Assembly (NCBI RefSeq): GCF_029626265.1
Contig: NZ_JARUBN010000001.1
Span: 8,607,727 to 8,671,726, forward strand
Origin: Micromonospora sp. WMMD1102
Lineage (GTDB): Bacteria; Actinomycetota; Actinomycetes; Mycobacteriales; Micromonosporaceae
Reading direction: 5' to 3'
DNA: 64,000 nucleotides
Below are positions 1 to 9,172 of this stretch, piece by piece. The notes beneath the pieces are model-generated. The model worked only from the letters and a program-made list of their open reading frames with translations. It did no database searches and had not been told where the DNA came from. The position numbers and the translations under genes were made by a program. Each line of letters starts with the position of its first letter. Position 1 is the first letter of the stretch.

Positions 1-755
1 TCGACGAGACCGGGTTCCGGGTCGCAGGCAAACTGCACTGGGTTCACTCCGCATCGACAGGTAAGTACAGCCTGCTCTACGTGCACCCGAAACGCGGCCG
101 GGACGCCATCGACGCCGGCGGGGTCCTGCCCGCTTTCACCGGGATCGCCGTGCACGACGCCTGGGCACCTTATGACTGCTACCCACAGGCCACCCACGCC
201 CTGTGCTGCGCCCATCTGCTGCGGGAACTGGTAGCCGCCGCCGAGCTCGACCCGTCGGCAACCTGGGCCGCGCAAGGCATCGACGCCCTGCTGGCCCTCA
301 AGAAGGCCACGGACGATGCTGTGGCAGCCGGCCACGATCGCATCGATCCCGAGATTCTGGCCGCGGGGGTCGCCTCGTTCCGCCACGCCGCTCTGGTCGG
401 GGTCAAGGACCACACCGGCCAAACCACAGCGATCGGCAAGAAACTGGCCGCGCTGGCCCGCCGGATGACCGAACGCATCGACGACTACCTCCGATTCGCG
501 CACCAGCCAGGACACTGCCCGTTCGACAACAACGCCGCCGAACGGGAAGTCCGCATGGTCAAAATCCGGCAGAAAATCTCCGGCGCGATGCGCACCCTGA
601 CCGGCGCGGAGCAGTTCTGCCACCTGCGCTCATATCTCGCCACCGCCGCCAAACACGGCATCAATCTCTACGACGCCCTCGTCCAGCTAACATCGGGCCG
701 ACCCTGGATCCCCGCAATCAACTGATGACCTGAGTAGTCACAAAGTGACCACCTA
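1..755 (+). mobile_element. IS66-family element, right-hand part (left end outside window)
   Basis: The window opens inside an IS66-type transposase gene. The element ends a short way after the transposase stop at 725. PglX-type coding sequence resumes at about 755-762, so the right terminus should lie between 725 and 762. A small stem-loop, GTCAC-AAA-GTGAC at 737-749, sits in this terminal stretch. The left end and the expected 8-bp target duplication cannot be checked because they are outside the window. The insertion splits the pglX gene. Confidence 0.75.
3..725 (+). CDS. IS66 family transposase, C-terminal part (5' truncated by window edge)
   Basis: This is the DDE catalytic half of an IS66 transposase, which would cut and join the element's DNA ends. 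The open frame enters from the left edge with the DETG motif that carries a catalytic aspartate. It continues through VHDAWAPYD (second aspartate) to the C-terminal block CPFDNNAAEREVRMVK, which carries the catalytic glutamate and is diagnostic of IS66. About 240 codons are visible of a protein normally near 450-530 residues. No frameshift is seen in this part, so the transposase could be intact upstream. The accessory TnpA/TnpB genes of IS66 would also lie to the left. The GTG at 81 is only an internal codon, not the true start. Confidence 0.9.
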   Translation, partial: DETGFRVAGKLHWVHSASTGKYSLLYVHPKRGRDAIDAGGVLPAFTGIAVHDAWAPYDCYPQATHALCCAHLLRELVAAAELDPSATWAAQGIDALLALKKATDDAVAAGHDRIDPEILAAGVASFRHAALVGVKDHTGQTTAIGKKLAALARRMTERIDDYLRFAHQPGHCPFDNNAAEREVRMVKIRQKISGAMRTLTGAEQFCHLRSYLATAAKHGINLYDALVQLTSGRPWIPAIN

Positions 756-761
756 GGTCTG

Positions 762-2198
762 GTGGGTCTGCTGAATAGTTCCAGTGGATGTTTCTGGTTA
801 AAGCAGGTCAGTCACGATAAGGGGAGCCAATCTGGCACTGGCGGCTTTATGCACGACGAGTGGGAACGGTTTTACGAGTTTACTGCTACAAAGTTGCAGG
901 AGTTTCCGCTGCCGAAGGCGTACCCGTTGGAGTTGGCGCGGGAGTTGGATGCGGCGGCGCAGCGCTTGACGGCGGTGAGCCCGGCGGCGGTCGCGGAGGA
1001 GGGCGTGCCGACGCGGGAGCGGTTGTCCGCTGCGGAGGCTGAGTGGCAGTCGACGCGGGGACGGATGATCGCGCTCCAAGAGGAGCTGGACTGGCAGGTC
1101 TACCACCAGTATGGGTTGTTGCCGGACGAGCTGACCGCGCCAGCCGAGTCTGTGCCGGCGTTGCGGCTTGGCGAGCGTGCCTTCGAGATCGTGCTCGCTC
1201 GCAAGATGGCGGAGGGTAAGGCTGAGACGCAGTGGTTCGCTCGGCATGGGTCGACGCCGATCACCGAGCTGCCGCAGCACTGGTCGCCCGAGTATCGGGC
1301 GGTGGTGGAGAACCGGATCGCGGTCATCCAGCAGAACCGCTACCTGGCGCTGATCGAGCGGCCCGAGTGCAAGCGGCGGTGGGCCACCGAGGGCTGGGAC
1401 CGGATGCTCGACAAGGCGCTACGGGACTGGCTGTTGGACCGGTGCGAGGCGCGTGAACTGTGGTACGCCCCGGACGAGAATGGCGTTCCGCAGCCTCGTC
1501 CGCTGTCGGTCGCGCAGCTTGGGGACGAGCTGCATCGGGATCCGGACTTCCTCGCCGTGGCGGACCTCTACGACCCGGGCAAGGAGCTGTCGGTCCTGCT
1601 CACCGAGCTGATTGAACCCGAGCACGTGCCGTACCTGGCGGCGTTGCGCTACACCGCCACTGGGCTGGAGAAGCGGGCCGGCTGGGAGCACGTGTGGGAC
1701 CTGCAACGGCAGGAGGACTCGGCGCCCGACGAGCCGGCCAAGCGGAAGATTCGTGACCAGATCCCGGTGCCGGAGAAGTACAAGCCGGCCGACTTCCGCA
1801 AGAACAGCTACTGGAGCAACCGGGGCAAGCTCGACGTGCCGAAGGAGCGGTTCATCTCTTACCCGCAGGCGGGCCGGGACAACGATCCGTCGCTGCTGAT
1901 CGGCTGGGCTGGCTGGGACCATCGGGAGCAGGCGCAGGCGCTGGCCGTACTCATCGTGCAGCGTGATGAGCAGGCAGGCTGGTCGGGGGAGAAGTTGACA
2001 CCCCTGCTGGCTGGGTTGCGGGAGGTAATGCCCTGGGTGAAGCAGTGGCACGGCGAGTTCGACCCGGAGATCGGTGACTCGCCCGACGCTATATATGACG
2101 GCTTCCTCGCCGACCGGCTTAATGTTCACGGCCTCACCGGCAGTGATCTAACGGCGTGGGGCCCTCCTGCCGCAGCACGGGGCCGACGACGGGGCTGA
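762..2198 (+). pseudogene. pglX: BREX-2 adenine-specific methyltransferase PglX, C-terminal fragment
   Basis: PglX is the large m6A methyltransferase of BREX-2 (Pgl), which marks host DNA and is required for phage exclusion. Only the last 478 codons or so are present, of a protein usually near 1,200 residues; the catalytic NPPY domain is missing. The reading frame begins at the IS66 boundary with LLNSSSGCFWLKQVSHDKG, then YEFTATKLQEFPLP, EELDWQVYHQYGL and, near the end, WAGWDHREQA and KQWHGEFDPE. These are recognised as typical PglX C-terminal segments from memory of the family. The natural C terminus, ending in a Gly-Arg-rich tail, is intact. The GTG at 762 is a fortuitous start inside the old gene and lacks a clear ribosome site. 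The 5' portion probably lies left of IS66, outside the window. The fragment is unlikely to be functional. Confidence 0.85.
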
Positions 2199-2365
2199 TC
2201 CCTCGCTCAGAGTTACTGCACTGGGAAGTCTTCTCAGCTACGGGTTGCTTCCGGTGCAAACCCTGGCTCGTCCGGGAACCAAGGTCGCAAACCCGACAAG
2301 AAAAATGCCTCACTGGCCGCGCTGTCTCGGCGACCGGTGGCCATACCGCAACTAAAGGTTGTGCT

Positions 2366-2375
2366 GCGCAGTACG
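2366..2375. repeat. Target-site duplication, left copy (ISAs1-type element)
   Basis: GCGCAGTACG lies directly outside the left inverted repeat. The identical 10 bases follow the right inverted repeat at 3744-3753. ISAs1 elements are known to duplicate 8-10 bp, so this is the direct footprint of insertion. Confidence 0.9.
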
Positions 2376-2389
2376 CAGGGTCATTGCGT
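2376..2389 (+). repeat. Terminal inverted repeat, left (ISAs1-type)
   Basis: CAGGGTCATTGCGT pairs with the right end at 3730-3743 with two mismatches. A looser match continues for about six more bases inward. Confidence 0.9.
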
Positions 2390-3646
2390 TCTGGGGTAGC
2401 TGCTGGTCATTGCAGTGATGAGGTCGTGCGGGCGACGGTCGGCGCGTCTGGTGGCGCGGGCGATGTTGGTATCGCCGTTGGTGCGGTGGTAACTGGCCGC
2501 GGTGTTACGTAGCGTCGCCATGATTGCGGGGCCGGTGCCGGTTCTGGCTTGGTGGAGGTCTTCACGGAACGTGACGTCGCGGACATGATGGACCTGATTC
2601 TCGATCAGCCACTCGTTTCGGGCCCAGGACTGCAGGTCCGCGGGTTGGGCGTGCTCGGCGGGGAGGGAGATGGTGTAGTAGGCGGTTTCCCTGGTGGTCT
2701 TGCCCTTGAGGGTGCGGGTGCGGGTGATCCGGACGGCCTGCTCGGCGTGAGGGAACAGCAGACCGCCGGGGGTGGCTACGGTGAGCGCCTTGACCGTGCG
2801 GGTCTCCCGCCGGCCGTGACCGGTTTCGCGGCGTCGGTCACCCACCGGGACCTGGGCCCAGGGCAAGGCCTTGAGCTGGGCAAACACGGTCGGCTGGTTA
2901 CCTTTGACCGGGATGAGCAGGTCGGCGCCGCGAGCGGCGACCTCGGTCGCGTGGCTGGTCTGTGTATGGAGGGCGTCGGCCACGAAGATGAGGCCGTCCA
3001 GGCTACCCAGAACCTGTTCGACCGCGTCCAGCAGTGGGGTGAACGCGGGGATTTCGTTGCTTTTCGCGGCCACGGTGACCTGAGCGAGCACGATGCCGGT
3101 GCTGGTGTCCAGCGCGGACAGCAGGTGGACCCGGCTGCCATCGGCGCGGCGGGCGCCGCGCATGGTCTTGCCGTCGATGGCGATGACGATCCGGTACCGC
3201 CGAGGTCGGGGCGTGACCGGAGGCGGGACGCGGGTACGCAGCCAGTCGGCGAGCACGGTGGCCAGCAGGTCAGCGTCCAACCTGGTCAGCAGCCGCCAGA
3301 TCGTGGTCGCGGCCGGGACGGCGCGGATGAACCCGAGCCGGGCCCTGGCGAGGTCATCGAGGTCGTGCAGCCAGTCCGCGATGGCCGCGAACGATGATGC
3401 GCCGGCGGTCACGGCGCACACCGCGACGGTCAGTAGCCCGACGAGCGGGTAACGCGCCCCACGCGGGGACCGGGGGTCCGCGATGGTGGCCAACGAGTGC
3501 TGGAGCCCAGCTTCTTCACCCTCGGTGACAAGGCGCGGTGGCGAGTCGGTGGGGGTGCGAACTGCGGACAGTACCTGAATCGGGCATGCTGACATCGCGG
3601 GTGAGGTCCTCAAGGTGTCCGGGAGCGTCGAGAACTCCATGATCAC
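2381..3646 (-). CDS. ISAs1 family transposase
   Basis: This is a DDE transposase that mobilises the surrounding element. An N-terminal DUF4372-like segment holds the ADPRSPRGARYPL motif near residue 57. It is followed by the catalytic RNase H-like domain with IAIDGKTMRGA (first Asp), VADALHTQ (second Asp) and the VKGNQP motif typical of ISAs1. The C-terminal NEWLIENQVHHVRDVTFRED block carries the conserved glutamate region. The length of 421 residues is at the long end for the family (usually 370-400), so the true start may be the methionine about 17 residues in. The stop codon overlaps the terminal inverted repeat. No frameshift or stop is seen. It is the only gene of its element. Confidence 0.93.
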   Translation of the reverse strand: MIMEFSTLPDTLRTSPAMSACPIQVLSAVRTPTDSPPRLVTEGEEAGLQHSLATIADPRSPRGARYPLVGLLTVAVCAVTAGASSFAAIADWLHDLDDLARARLGFIRAVPAATTIWRLLTRLDADLLATVLADWLRTRVPPPVTPRPRRYRIVIAIDGKTMRGARRADGSRVHLLSALDTSTGIVLAQVTVAAKSNEIPAFTPLLDAVEQVLGSLDGLIFVADALHTQTSHATEVAARGADLLIPVKGNQPTVFAQLKALPWAQVPVGDRRRETGHGRRETRTVKALTVATPGGLLFPHAEQAVRITRTRTLKGKTTRETAYYTISLPAEHAQPADLQSWARNEWLIENQVHHVRDVTFREDLHQARTGTGPAIMATLRNTAASYHRTNGDTNIARATRRADRRPHDLITAMTSSYPRTQ

Positions 3647-3729
3647 CTACAGGCCTCACCCGCCTTCCTCAACCCCGCAAGGGTCCGCCCACCCCGGGAA
3701 TCCCCAGTTCAACGGCCACTCGACCAAAC

Positions 3730-3743
3730 ACGCAATAGCCCTG
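3730..3743 (-). repeat. Terminal inverted repeat, right (ISAs1-type)
   Basis: ACGCAATAGCCCTG is the inverted partner of 2376-2389, matching at 12 of 14 positions. Confidence 0.9.
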
Positions 3744-3753
3744 GCGCAGTACG
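3744..3753. repeat. Target-site duplication, right copy (ISAs1-type element)
   Basis: GCGCAGTACG is identical to 2366-2375 on the other side of the element. Confidence 0.9.
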
Positions 3754-3891
3754 CGCCTCGATTGGTTGCCACCTGATTAGATGCTGCCAGAAGACGGTTG
3801 TGGGAATGCGCTTCTGGAAGCCCTGTGGCACGGTCGTGAGGGCTCTTTACCGTGCGGGGTGAATGAGCGTTAGCTTGAAGGCGGCCACAGT

Positions 3892-4695
3892 ATGAACATG
3901 CCCGATAATTCGGCCCAGAACCAGCCTCCGGTGGGCCAACAGTTGCCCCCTACTGCTCAATTTCAGCAGGTTCCTGGACCGCATCCGCTGCCTCCTGCAG
4001 GCTGGCAGTCATCCGTTCCGTCACAAGGACCCAATACCCGTGGGCGTCCGTCCTGGCTCATGCCCACTCTTATTGGTGCGGCCGCGTTTGTCGTGCTGTG
4101 TTGTGGTGGCACTATCGCCTTGGGATTAGCCGGTGATACTGGCAAAAATACGGAGTCCGCCAGCGGTGTTTCAGTAGTCACTCCCACTGCGTCGGCTTCG
4201 GAGGCGGAAGTCCCGACCCCGTCAAGCCCGGCACAGGTCAACCCGAAACCCTCCAAGACCCCTGACCTGCCGCTTCCGACCAAAGCAAAGACCTTTGGAA
4301 TCGGTGACAAGGTACGGGGTGGGGACTTCGAGTTCACGGTGCACAAAGTGAAGTGCGGGATTTCCCGTGTCGGTAACGACTTCCTCAATGTCAAGGCGCA
4401 GGGCAGCTACTGTCAGATTACCGTGACCGCGAAGAACGTCACCAAAAAAGCTCACCTGTTCCACGCCGACAGCACTCTTACTGCCCAGGACAGGGCCGGT
4501 CGGGAGTACAGCCCAGATGGACAGGCTGGTATTTACGGCAACCAGGATGCGCAGGGCTTCCTCGACGAGATCAACCCGGGAAACTCGGTGCGTGCGAATG
4601 TCTATTTCGATGTCCCCAATGGCACGAAACTGAAGTCCGTAACTTTTAGTGCCGGTCTGTTCACGCTGGCGGAGGATGCTGTTGTCAGTCTCTGA
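3892..4695 (+). CDS. DUF4352 domain membrane-anchored protein
   Basis: This is a 267-residue exported protein of unknown role. Residues 1-54 are a Pro/Gln-rich cytoplasmic tail (GQQLPPTAQFQQVPGP). One membrane segment spans about 55-80 (LMPTLIGAAAFVVLCCGG). A Ser/Pro/Thr-rich linker follows at 85-130. The last 130 residues form a DUF4352 immunoglobulin-like domain (IGDKVRGGDFEFTV, CQITVTAKNV, INPGNSVRANVYFDVP). This layout is very common in Actinobacteria, where such proteins face the cell wall. Start: ATG at 3892, with a second ATG two codons later. It stands alone between the insertion sequence and the WD40 gene, on the same strand, with a 245-bp gap on the right, so it need not be co-transcribed. 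Its GC content is visibly lower than that of the BREX genes. Confidence 0.85.
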   Translation: MNMPDNSAQNQPPVGQQLPPTAQFQQVPGPHPLPPAGWQSSVPSQGPNTRGRPSWLMPTLIGAAAFVVLCCGGTIALGLAGDTGKNTESASGVSVVTPTASASEAEVPTPSSPAQVNPKPSKTPDLPLPTKAKTFGIGDKVRGGDFEFTVHKVKCGISRVGNDFLNVKAQGSYCQITVTAKNVTKKAHLFHADSTLTAQDRAGREYSPDGQAGIYGNQDAQGFLDEINPGNSVRANVYFDVPNGTKLKSVTFSAGLFTLAEDAVVSL

Positions 4696-4940
4696 CCCGT
4701 CGCCAAGATAACTCCGTGGTCGGGGAGGACTGCGTCTGCATCTGATAATCACAGGACCGATCAGAGTCTGGCCAGCGCGGTGCATGACGAGGACAAGCAA
4801 CGACTTACTGGGAACAGGACGAGCGGGTAGACGTCGAACCTCGCGGTGCCTGTGCAGCCGTGGCACCCTTCGATCCACCCTGTTACTGATCGCTCACGAG
4901 CGACTACTGTAGACGCGGGCTGACGACGGGGAGGCGGGTC

Positions 4941-7900
4941 TTGGGGCAGCGGCGTGCGTCGAAGGCTCTGCAACTGTCTCTCCTGGTCGTGGCTGTGCTC
5001 CTCGAACTCGCGACAAACGTCCTCGCCAACGACGACAGCTCCTGGTTCGTTGGCCTGATGAAGACGGTCGCGGGGCCGGCGCTGATCATTTTGCTGGCCG
5101 GGCTGCTCGTGGGAAACGCGGTCGTGTACTGGTGGGAGAACCCACGCAGTAGACGGCTGACCTGGAACGCGGACCGTTCGCCGTACCCGGGCCTTGCGGC
5201 CTTCCAGGAGGAGGACGCGGCCGTCTTCTTCGGCCGAGGGGCGCAGGTCTCGGATCTCGTAACTCGGCTACACGCCCTTGGCGCCGAAGGCTCCTCCCGG
5301 TTCGTTTGCGTCACCGGTGCCTCGGGTAGCGGGAAGTCCTCCCTGGTACATGCCGGAGTAGTGCCGCGTCTGCGGCGCCATCGGTGGCACGTCTTGCCGG
5401 CAGTCGCTCCGGCCGGGGAGCCGCTGACCCGGATGGCGTCGATGGCAGCAGACCTGTCCGGTGGTGACCGCGTGGCACTGCTGCGGGAGCTGCGTTCCCG
5501 GCCAGACAGTCTCACGCAGGTTCTGGCCAGGTGGCGGGCCGGTAGCGGCAACCGATACGGGCGGGTGCTGCTGGTCATCGATCAGATCGAGGAACTGTTC
5601 ACCCTGTCTGGACCAACCGAGCGGGAACTGTTCCTCGACCGGATCGCGTCCGCACTGGCCGCGGACCGGCGGCTGTGGGTGCTGGCCACCCTGCGGGTCG
5701 AGTTTCTGGCGGATGTCCTCGCCGGTGCACACGCGTCGCTGTTCGCCGCGCCAGTGGCGTTGGGCACCGTCCGCCCCGCCGACCTGGTGGCAGTCATCGA
5801 GCAGCCGGCCCGGCTCGCGGGGATGAGCTTCGAGCCCGGACTGGTCGACGAGATCGTCGAAGACACCGGCACGGCGGACGCGCTGCCGCTGCTGGCGTAC
5901 CTGTTGCAGGAGTTGTATCTGGCAACCGGTCCGGATCGGGTGGCGACCCGGCGGGTGTACCAGGAGTTGGGTGGGGTCGCCGGTGCCCTGGCGCGGCAGG
6001 CGGACACGGTCCTCGCCGAGCTGCGCAACTACCACGAACCGGAGACGATCCTGGCCACCCTGCTGCGCCTGGTGGCGATGGAGGGTCCGGAGCCGACCCG
6101 GCGGAGGGTGCCGACCACCGAGTTGGCCGCCGACGAGCGACGGATAGTGCAGGTGTTCACCGATGCACGGCTGTTGACCACCGATGTCTCCGACGGCGTA
6201 CCGATCGTGCAGGTTGCCCACGAGGCGCTGTTCCGGCAGTGGCCGCCGTTGCGGCAGCAGGTCGCCGCACGGGCGGAGGCGTTGAAGCGACGGACAGAAC
6301 TGGACCGCTGGGCGGGCGACTGGCTGCGGTCCGGGCGCAGCCCGGACTATCTGCTCACCGGCGCTCGGCTTGAGCTGGCAGGGCAGTGGCTGGAGGCGAT
6401 GACCTCAGCCGGCCAGGACTCGCCGAGCGCCCGCGCGCTGGTGGAGGCGTCGCAGGCCCGGGACACCGCGTTCCTGCGCCGGGTGTCGGAGTCGGTCGGC
6501 AGGTACGCGATGACCAACATCGACCGATATCCGGAGCTGGCGATCCTGCTCACCTCGGCGGCGCTCGTCGAATGCCCGCCCACGCCGATCGCTCGGCACG
6601 CGCTGATGGCGGCTCTGGCGTTCAGCCATGGTGAGGCCGTGCTCGCCGGCCACACCGACGCGGTACGCGGGGTCGCCTGGTCACCCGACGGGCGGCACCT
6701 GGCGAGCGCCTCACGAGATGGCACGGCGCGGATCTGGCACACCGACGGCGAAACGGTGCTGCGGGTGCTGCGCGGGCATACCGGAATGGTCGAGGCCATC
6801 GCCTGGTCACCGGATGCGACGACGGTCGCGACGGCGTCTCGGGATGCCACGGTCAGGGTCTGGAACGCGGAAACCGGGGCCACGATCCAGGTGTTGGAGT
6901 GCGGCGACTCCGCGCGAGGGGTGGCATGGTCGCCGGACGGCACACTGCTTGCCGGCACAAGCCGTGATCAGGCTGTGCGACTCTGGGACACCGCCACCTG
7001 GCAGCTCCGGAACACCCTCACCGAACATAGCGGTGATGTCTGGGGTGTCCACTGGGCGCCCGACTCCACCCGCCTCGCTACTGCCTCGCACGACCGCACC
7101 GTAATCGTGTGGGACGTGGCCACTGGTCGCCCGACTGTCACGTTGCGCGGGCACCAGGACTTCGTCGAAGCGGTGGCGTGGTCGCCGGACGGGCAGTCGA
7201 TCGCGACCGGCTCGGGAGATCACACCATCCGGTTCTGGAATCCACGCACAGGTGACCAGCAGACGTCTCTCGGTGGTTACCGCGATCCCATCTGGTCGAT
7301 CGCGTGGACACCTGATGGGGAACGGATCGTGTCCGCCAGCGGCGACGGTACGGCCCAGGTGTGGGACGTACACCGGTCGCGAGAAGTCGCGGGGCTGCGC
7401 GGGCACTCGCAGACCCTCTGGTGTGTGGCGGTTTCTCCGGACGGCCATCGCGTCATCACCGGCTCCGGAGACAACACCGCTCGGCTCTGGTCCTTGCACC
7501 CACCAGGGGCGGAGCGGGCGAGCCTGGCTGACCATCGGGATCGTGTCACCGCGGTCGCCGTGTCGAGTGCCGGCGTGGTGGTGACCGGTTCGTCTGACGC
7601 CAGCGTTCGCCGATGGCGTCCTTTCGCGTCCAGCCGTTCAACCGTCGCGGTCGGCGCGCCCGTCATCGCGCTGGCGCTGCCCCGAGCTGCCGACCCTGCG
7701 GCCGTCGCGTTGCAGGACGGCTCAGTGCGCCTCATCCACTCCGACGGGGAAGACGTGCTGCTCGCCGACGGCTTGGAGTACGAGTCGATCGCCTGGTCAC
7801 CGGACGGGACGAGGCTTGCCGCCGGTGGCAAGGACAACACCATCCATCTCTTCGACGCACGTACGCGAGCGGCTGCCGGCACACTTCGGGGCCACACTGA

Positions 7901-8468
7901 CTGGGTCGGAGCGTTGGCCTTCTCGCCCAGCGGACGCTATCTGGCGTCAGGCTCCGATGACCGAGTCGTACGTGTGTGGGACATGGAGAACCCGAGCAAC
8001 GTGATCGTCTTGGCCGGGCACCAAAACTATGTCGACGGGGTGTGCTGGGCTCCCGACGAACGATCCCTCGCCAGTTGCTCGGCCGACTGGACCACTCGCG
8101 TCTGGGATCTGCCCGCAGGCACCTGCGCCCAGGTGCTCACCGGACACGAACGCCGGGTGCGGGCTGTCGCATGGTCCCCCGATGGCCGCTGGCTGGCCTC
8201 CGGGTCCGACGACCGCACCGTCCGCCTCTGGTCGCACGATCACGAGTTCCGGTCTGAGATTATCGGCGTACACCGCGACGCCGTCACCAGCATCGCCTGG
8301 ATGCCGGACGGTGAGCAGGTGGTCACCGGGTCAGTGGACGCAACCGCTCGTGTCTGGGCCATCGAGGTCGATCCGCAGGAACTTGCGGCTGCCGCGCGTT
8401 CCCGGGTGTTCCGGGGATTGACGGCCGACGAGCGGCGTGCGCATCTGCTGCCCGTTCAGCACGAGTAG
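4941..8468 (+). CDS. Membrane-anchored nSTAND1 NTPase with 14 WD40 repeats
   Basis: This 1,175-residue protein is built like a sensor-type STAND NTPase. Two membrane segments lie at about 10-30 and 36-64. A nSTAND1 domain follows (PYPGLAAFQEEDAAVFFGR at 81-99, Walker A GASGSGKSS at 126-134, Walker B LLVIDQIEEL at 211-220) with its helical arm. From about residue 560 to the end there are 14 WD40 repeats of about 42 residues, most with GH...WSPDG...SRD...VW. The ninth is degenerate. Fourteen blades suggests two seven-bladed propellers. In STAND proteins the repeats usually sense a ligand and the NTPase switches an effector; here no separate effector domain is seen, so the membrane part may be the output (inference). 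The TTG start at 4941 is chosen because GGGGAGG sits about 7 nt upstream. It ends 4 nt from the convergent NIPSNAP gene. Its place in a defence island makes an antiphage role plausible but unproven. Confidence 0.88.
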   Translation: MGQRRASKALQLSLLVVAVLLELATNVLANDDSSWFVGLMKTVAGPALIILLAGLLVGNAVVYWWENPRSRRLTWNADRSPYPGLAAFQEEDAAVFFGRGAQVSDLVTRLHALGAEGSSRFVCVTGASGSGKSSLVHAGVVPRLRRHRWHVLPAVAPAGEPLTRMASMAADLSGGDRVALLRELRSRPDSLTQVLARWRAGSGNRYGRVLLVIDQIEELFTLSGPTERELFLDRIASALAADRRLWVLATLRVEFLADVLAGAHASLFAAPVALGTVRPADLVAVIEQPARLAGMSFEPGLVDEIVEDTGTADALPLLAYLLQELYLATGPDRVATRRVYQELGGVAGALARQADTVLAELRNYHEPETILATLLRLVAMEGPEPTRRRVPTTELAADERRIVQVFTDARLLTTDVSDGVPIVQVAHEALFRQWPPLRQQVAARAEALKRRTELDRWAGDWLRSGRSPDYLLTGARLELAGQWLEAMTSAGQDSPSARALVEASQARDTAFLRRVSESVGRYAMTNIDRYPELAILLTSAALVECPPTPIARHALMAALAFSHGEAVLAGHTDAVRGVAWSPDGRHLASASRDGTARIWHTDGETVLRVLRGHTGMVEAIAWSPDATTVATASRDATVRVWNAETGATIQVLECGDSARGVAWSPDGTLLAGTSRDQAVRLWDTATWQLRNTLTEHSGDVWGVHWAPDSTRLATASHDRTVIVWDVATGRPTVTLRGHQDFVEAVAWSPDGQSIATGSGDHTIRFWNPRTGDQQTSLGGYRDPIWSIAWTPDGERIVSASGDGTAQVWDVHRSREVAGLRGHSQTLWCVAVSPDGHRVITGSGDNTARLWSLHPPGAERASLADHRDRVTAVAVSSAGVVVTGSSDASVRRWRPFASSRSTVAVGAPVIALALPRAADPAAVALQDGSVRLIHSDGEDVLLADGLEYESIAWSPDGTRLAAGGKDNTIHLFDARTRAAAGTLRGHTDWVGALAFSPSGRYLASGSDDRVVRVWDMENPSNVIVLAGHQNYVDGVCWAPDERSLASCSADWTTRVWDLPAGTCAQVLTGHERRVRAVAWSPDGRWLASGSDDRTVRLWSHDHEFRSEIIGVHRDAVTSIAWMPDGEQVVTGSVDATARVWAIEVDPQELAAAARSRVFRGLTADERRAHLLPVQHE

Positions 8469-8472
8469 GGAT

Positions 8473-8787
8473 CTACAGCACTGTCTCCACCTGGCGGACC
8501 TGCTCATCGAGTAGGAACTGCGACGGATCGAGGTTCACCGCTTCTCGCTGCGGAGACGCCCAGTAGCGGGCGTTGGCCTCCTCGAACGAGTCGTCCCCGT
8601 CGTAGGAGATCACCCAGATGTGCTCGCTGCGCTCCCGGTCCACCCAGGAGCCGGAGATCTCGAAGCCGAACTGCTGGCGCAGCGGAACCACCAACGTGCG
8701 CCACTTGGCCACCCACTCGTCCAGCCGCTCCGGCCGCACTGTGTAGGTGCGGATCTGACTGAGTCTCACTGGACACGCTCCCGACAC
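8473..8787 (-). CDS. NIPSNAP family protein
   Basis: This 104-residue single-domain protein has a ferredoxin-like dimeric alpha/beta-barrel fold. The pattern RTYTVRPERLDEWVAKW near residue 13 and the later WVISYDGDDSFEEANARYW are typical of NIPSNAP proteins in Actinobacteria, whose biochemical role is not established. The GTG start at 8787 is backed by GGAAGG about 5 nt upstream; a second in-frame GTG lies seven codons in. It is convergent with the WD40 gene and has no obvious operon partner. Confidence 0.85.
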   Translation of the reverse strand: MSGACPVRLSQIRTYTVRPERLDEWVAKWRTLVVPLRQQFGFEISGSWVDRERSEHIWVISYDGDDSFEEANARYWASPQREAVNLDPSQFLLDEQVRQVETVL

Positions 8788-9172
8788 GAGTACCTTCCGG
8801 ACCTGCCTCGCCGTGCGGGGATAACCAGCACCGCAGCCTAACGTCGAACCTTACGCTGCAATGTCGACTTCGCTACGCCAAGCGGTACCACCAGCACTAC
8901 CGGGTGCGCTACTGGCGGTAACTTCAGTGACCCTCCGTGACGAATGGCCTGGGTGCGTCTATCGATTGGCTTTCTCTCATGCCGAGAAGAGTGCGTTCGT
9001 TTCCAGAAGAAGAGTACATATACGGGCGAAACTTCTGAATCCGCCTAACCCGACCGAGGACCCCACACCCTAGGATCCCGAATTGATCAACCGCTCTCTC
9101 AACCAGGCGACTCTTCGACGGAAGTTGCACAGCATCTAGTAGGATGGCGCGACTGGTCACTTGGGGGTAACC
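8788..9172. other. Intergenic gap without a recognisable gene
   Basis: These 385 bases separate the divergent NIPSNAP gene and the two-gene module. No conserved small open frame, hairpin or clear -35/-10 pair stands out. Base composition becomes more AT-rich from about 8950 rightward, matching the foreign-looking genes that follow. Promoters for both flanking genes must lie here. Confidence 0.5.

Larger units (their letters stand above)
2376..3743 (-). mobile_element. Complete ISAs1-family insertion sequence (1,368 bp)
   Basis: The element is bounded by inverted ends CAGGGTCATTGCGT (2376-2389) and, read from the right, CAGGGCTATTGCGT (3743-3730), matching at 12 of 14 positions. A perfect 10-bp direct duplication flanks it. 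It holds one full-length transposase gene on the minus strand, whose stop codon falls inside the left inverted repeat. Size, ends and duplication length all fit ISAs1. The ends and single open frame look undamaged, so the element is probably recent and may still be mobile. It landed about 170 bp past the end of the pglX fragment and breaks no recognisable gene. Confidence 0.92.
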
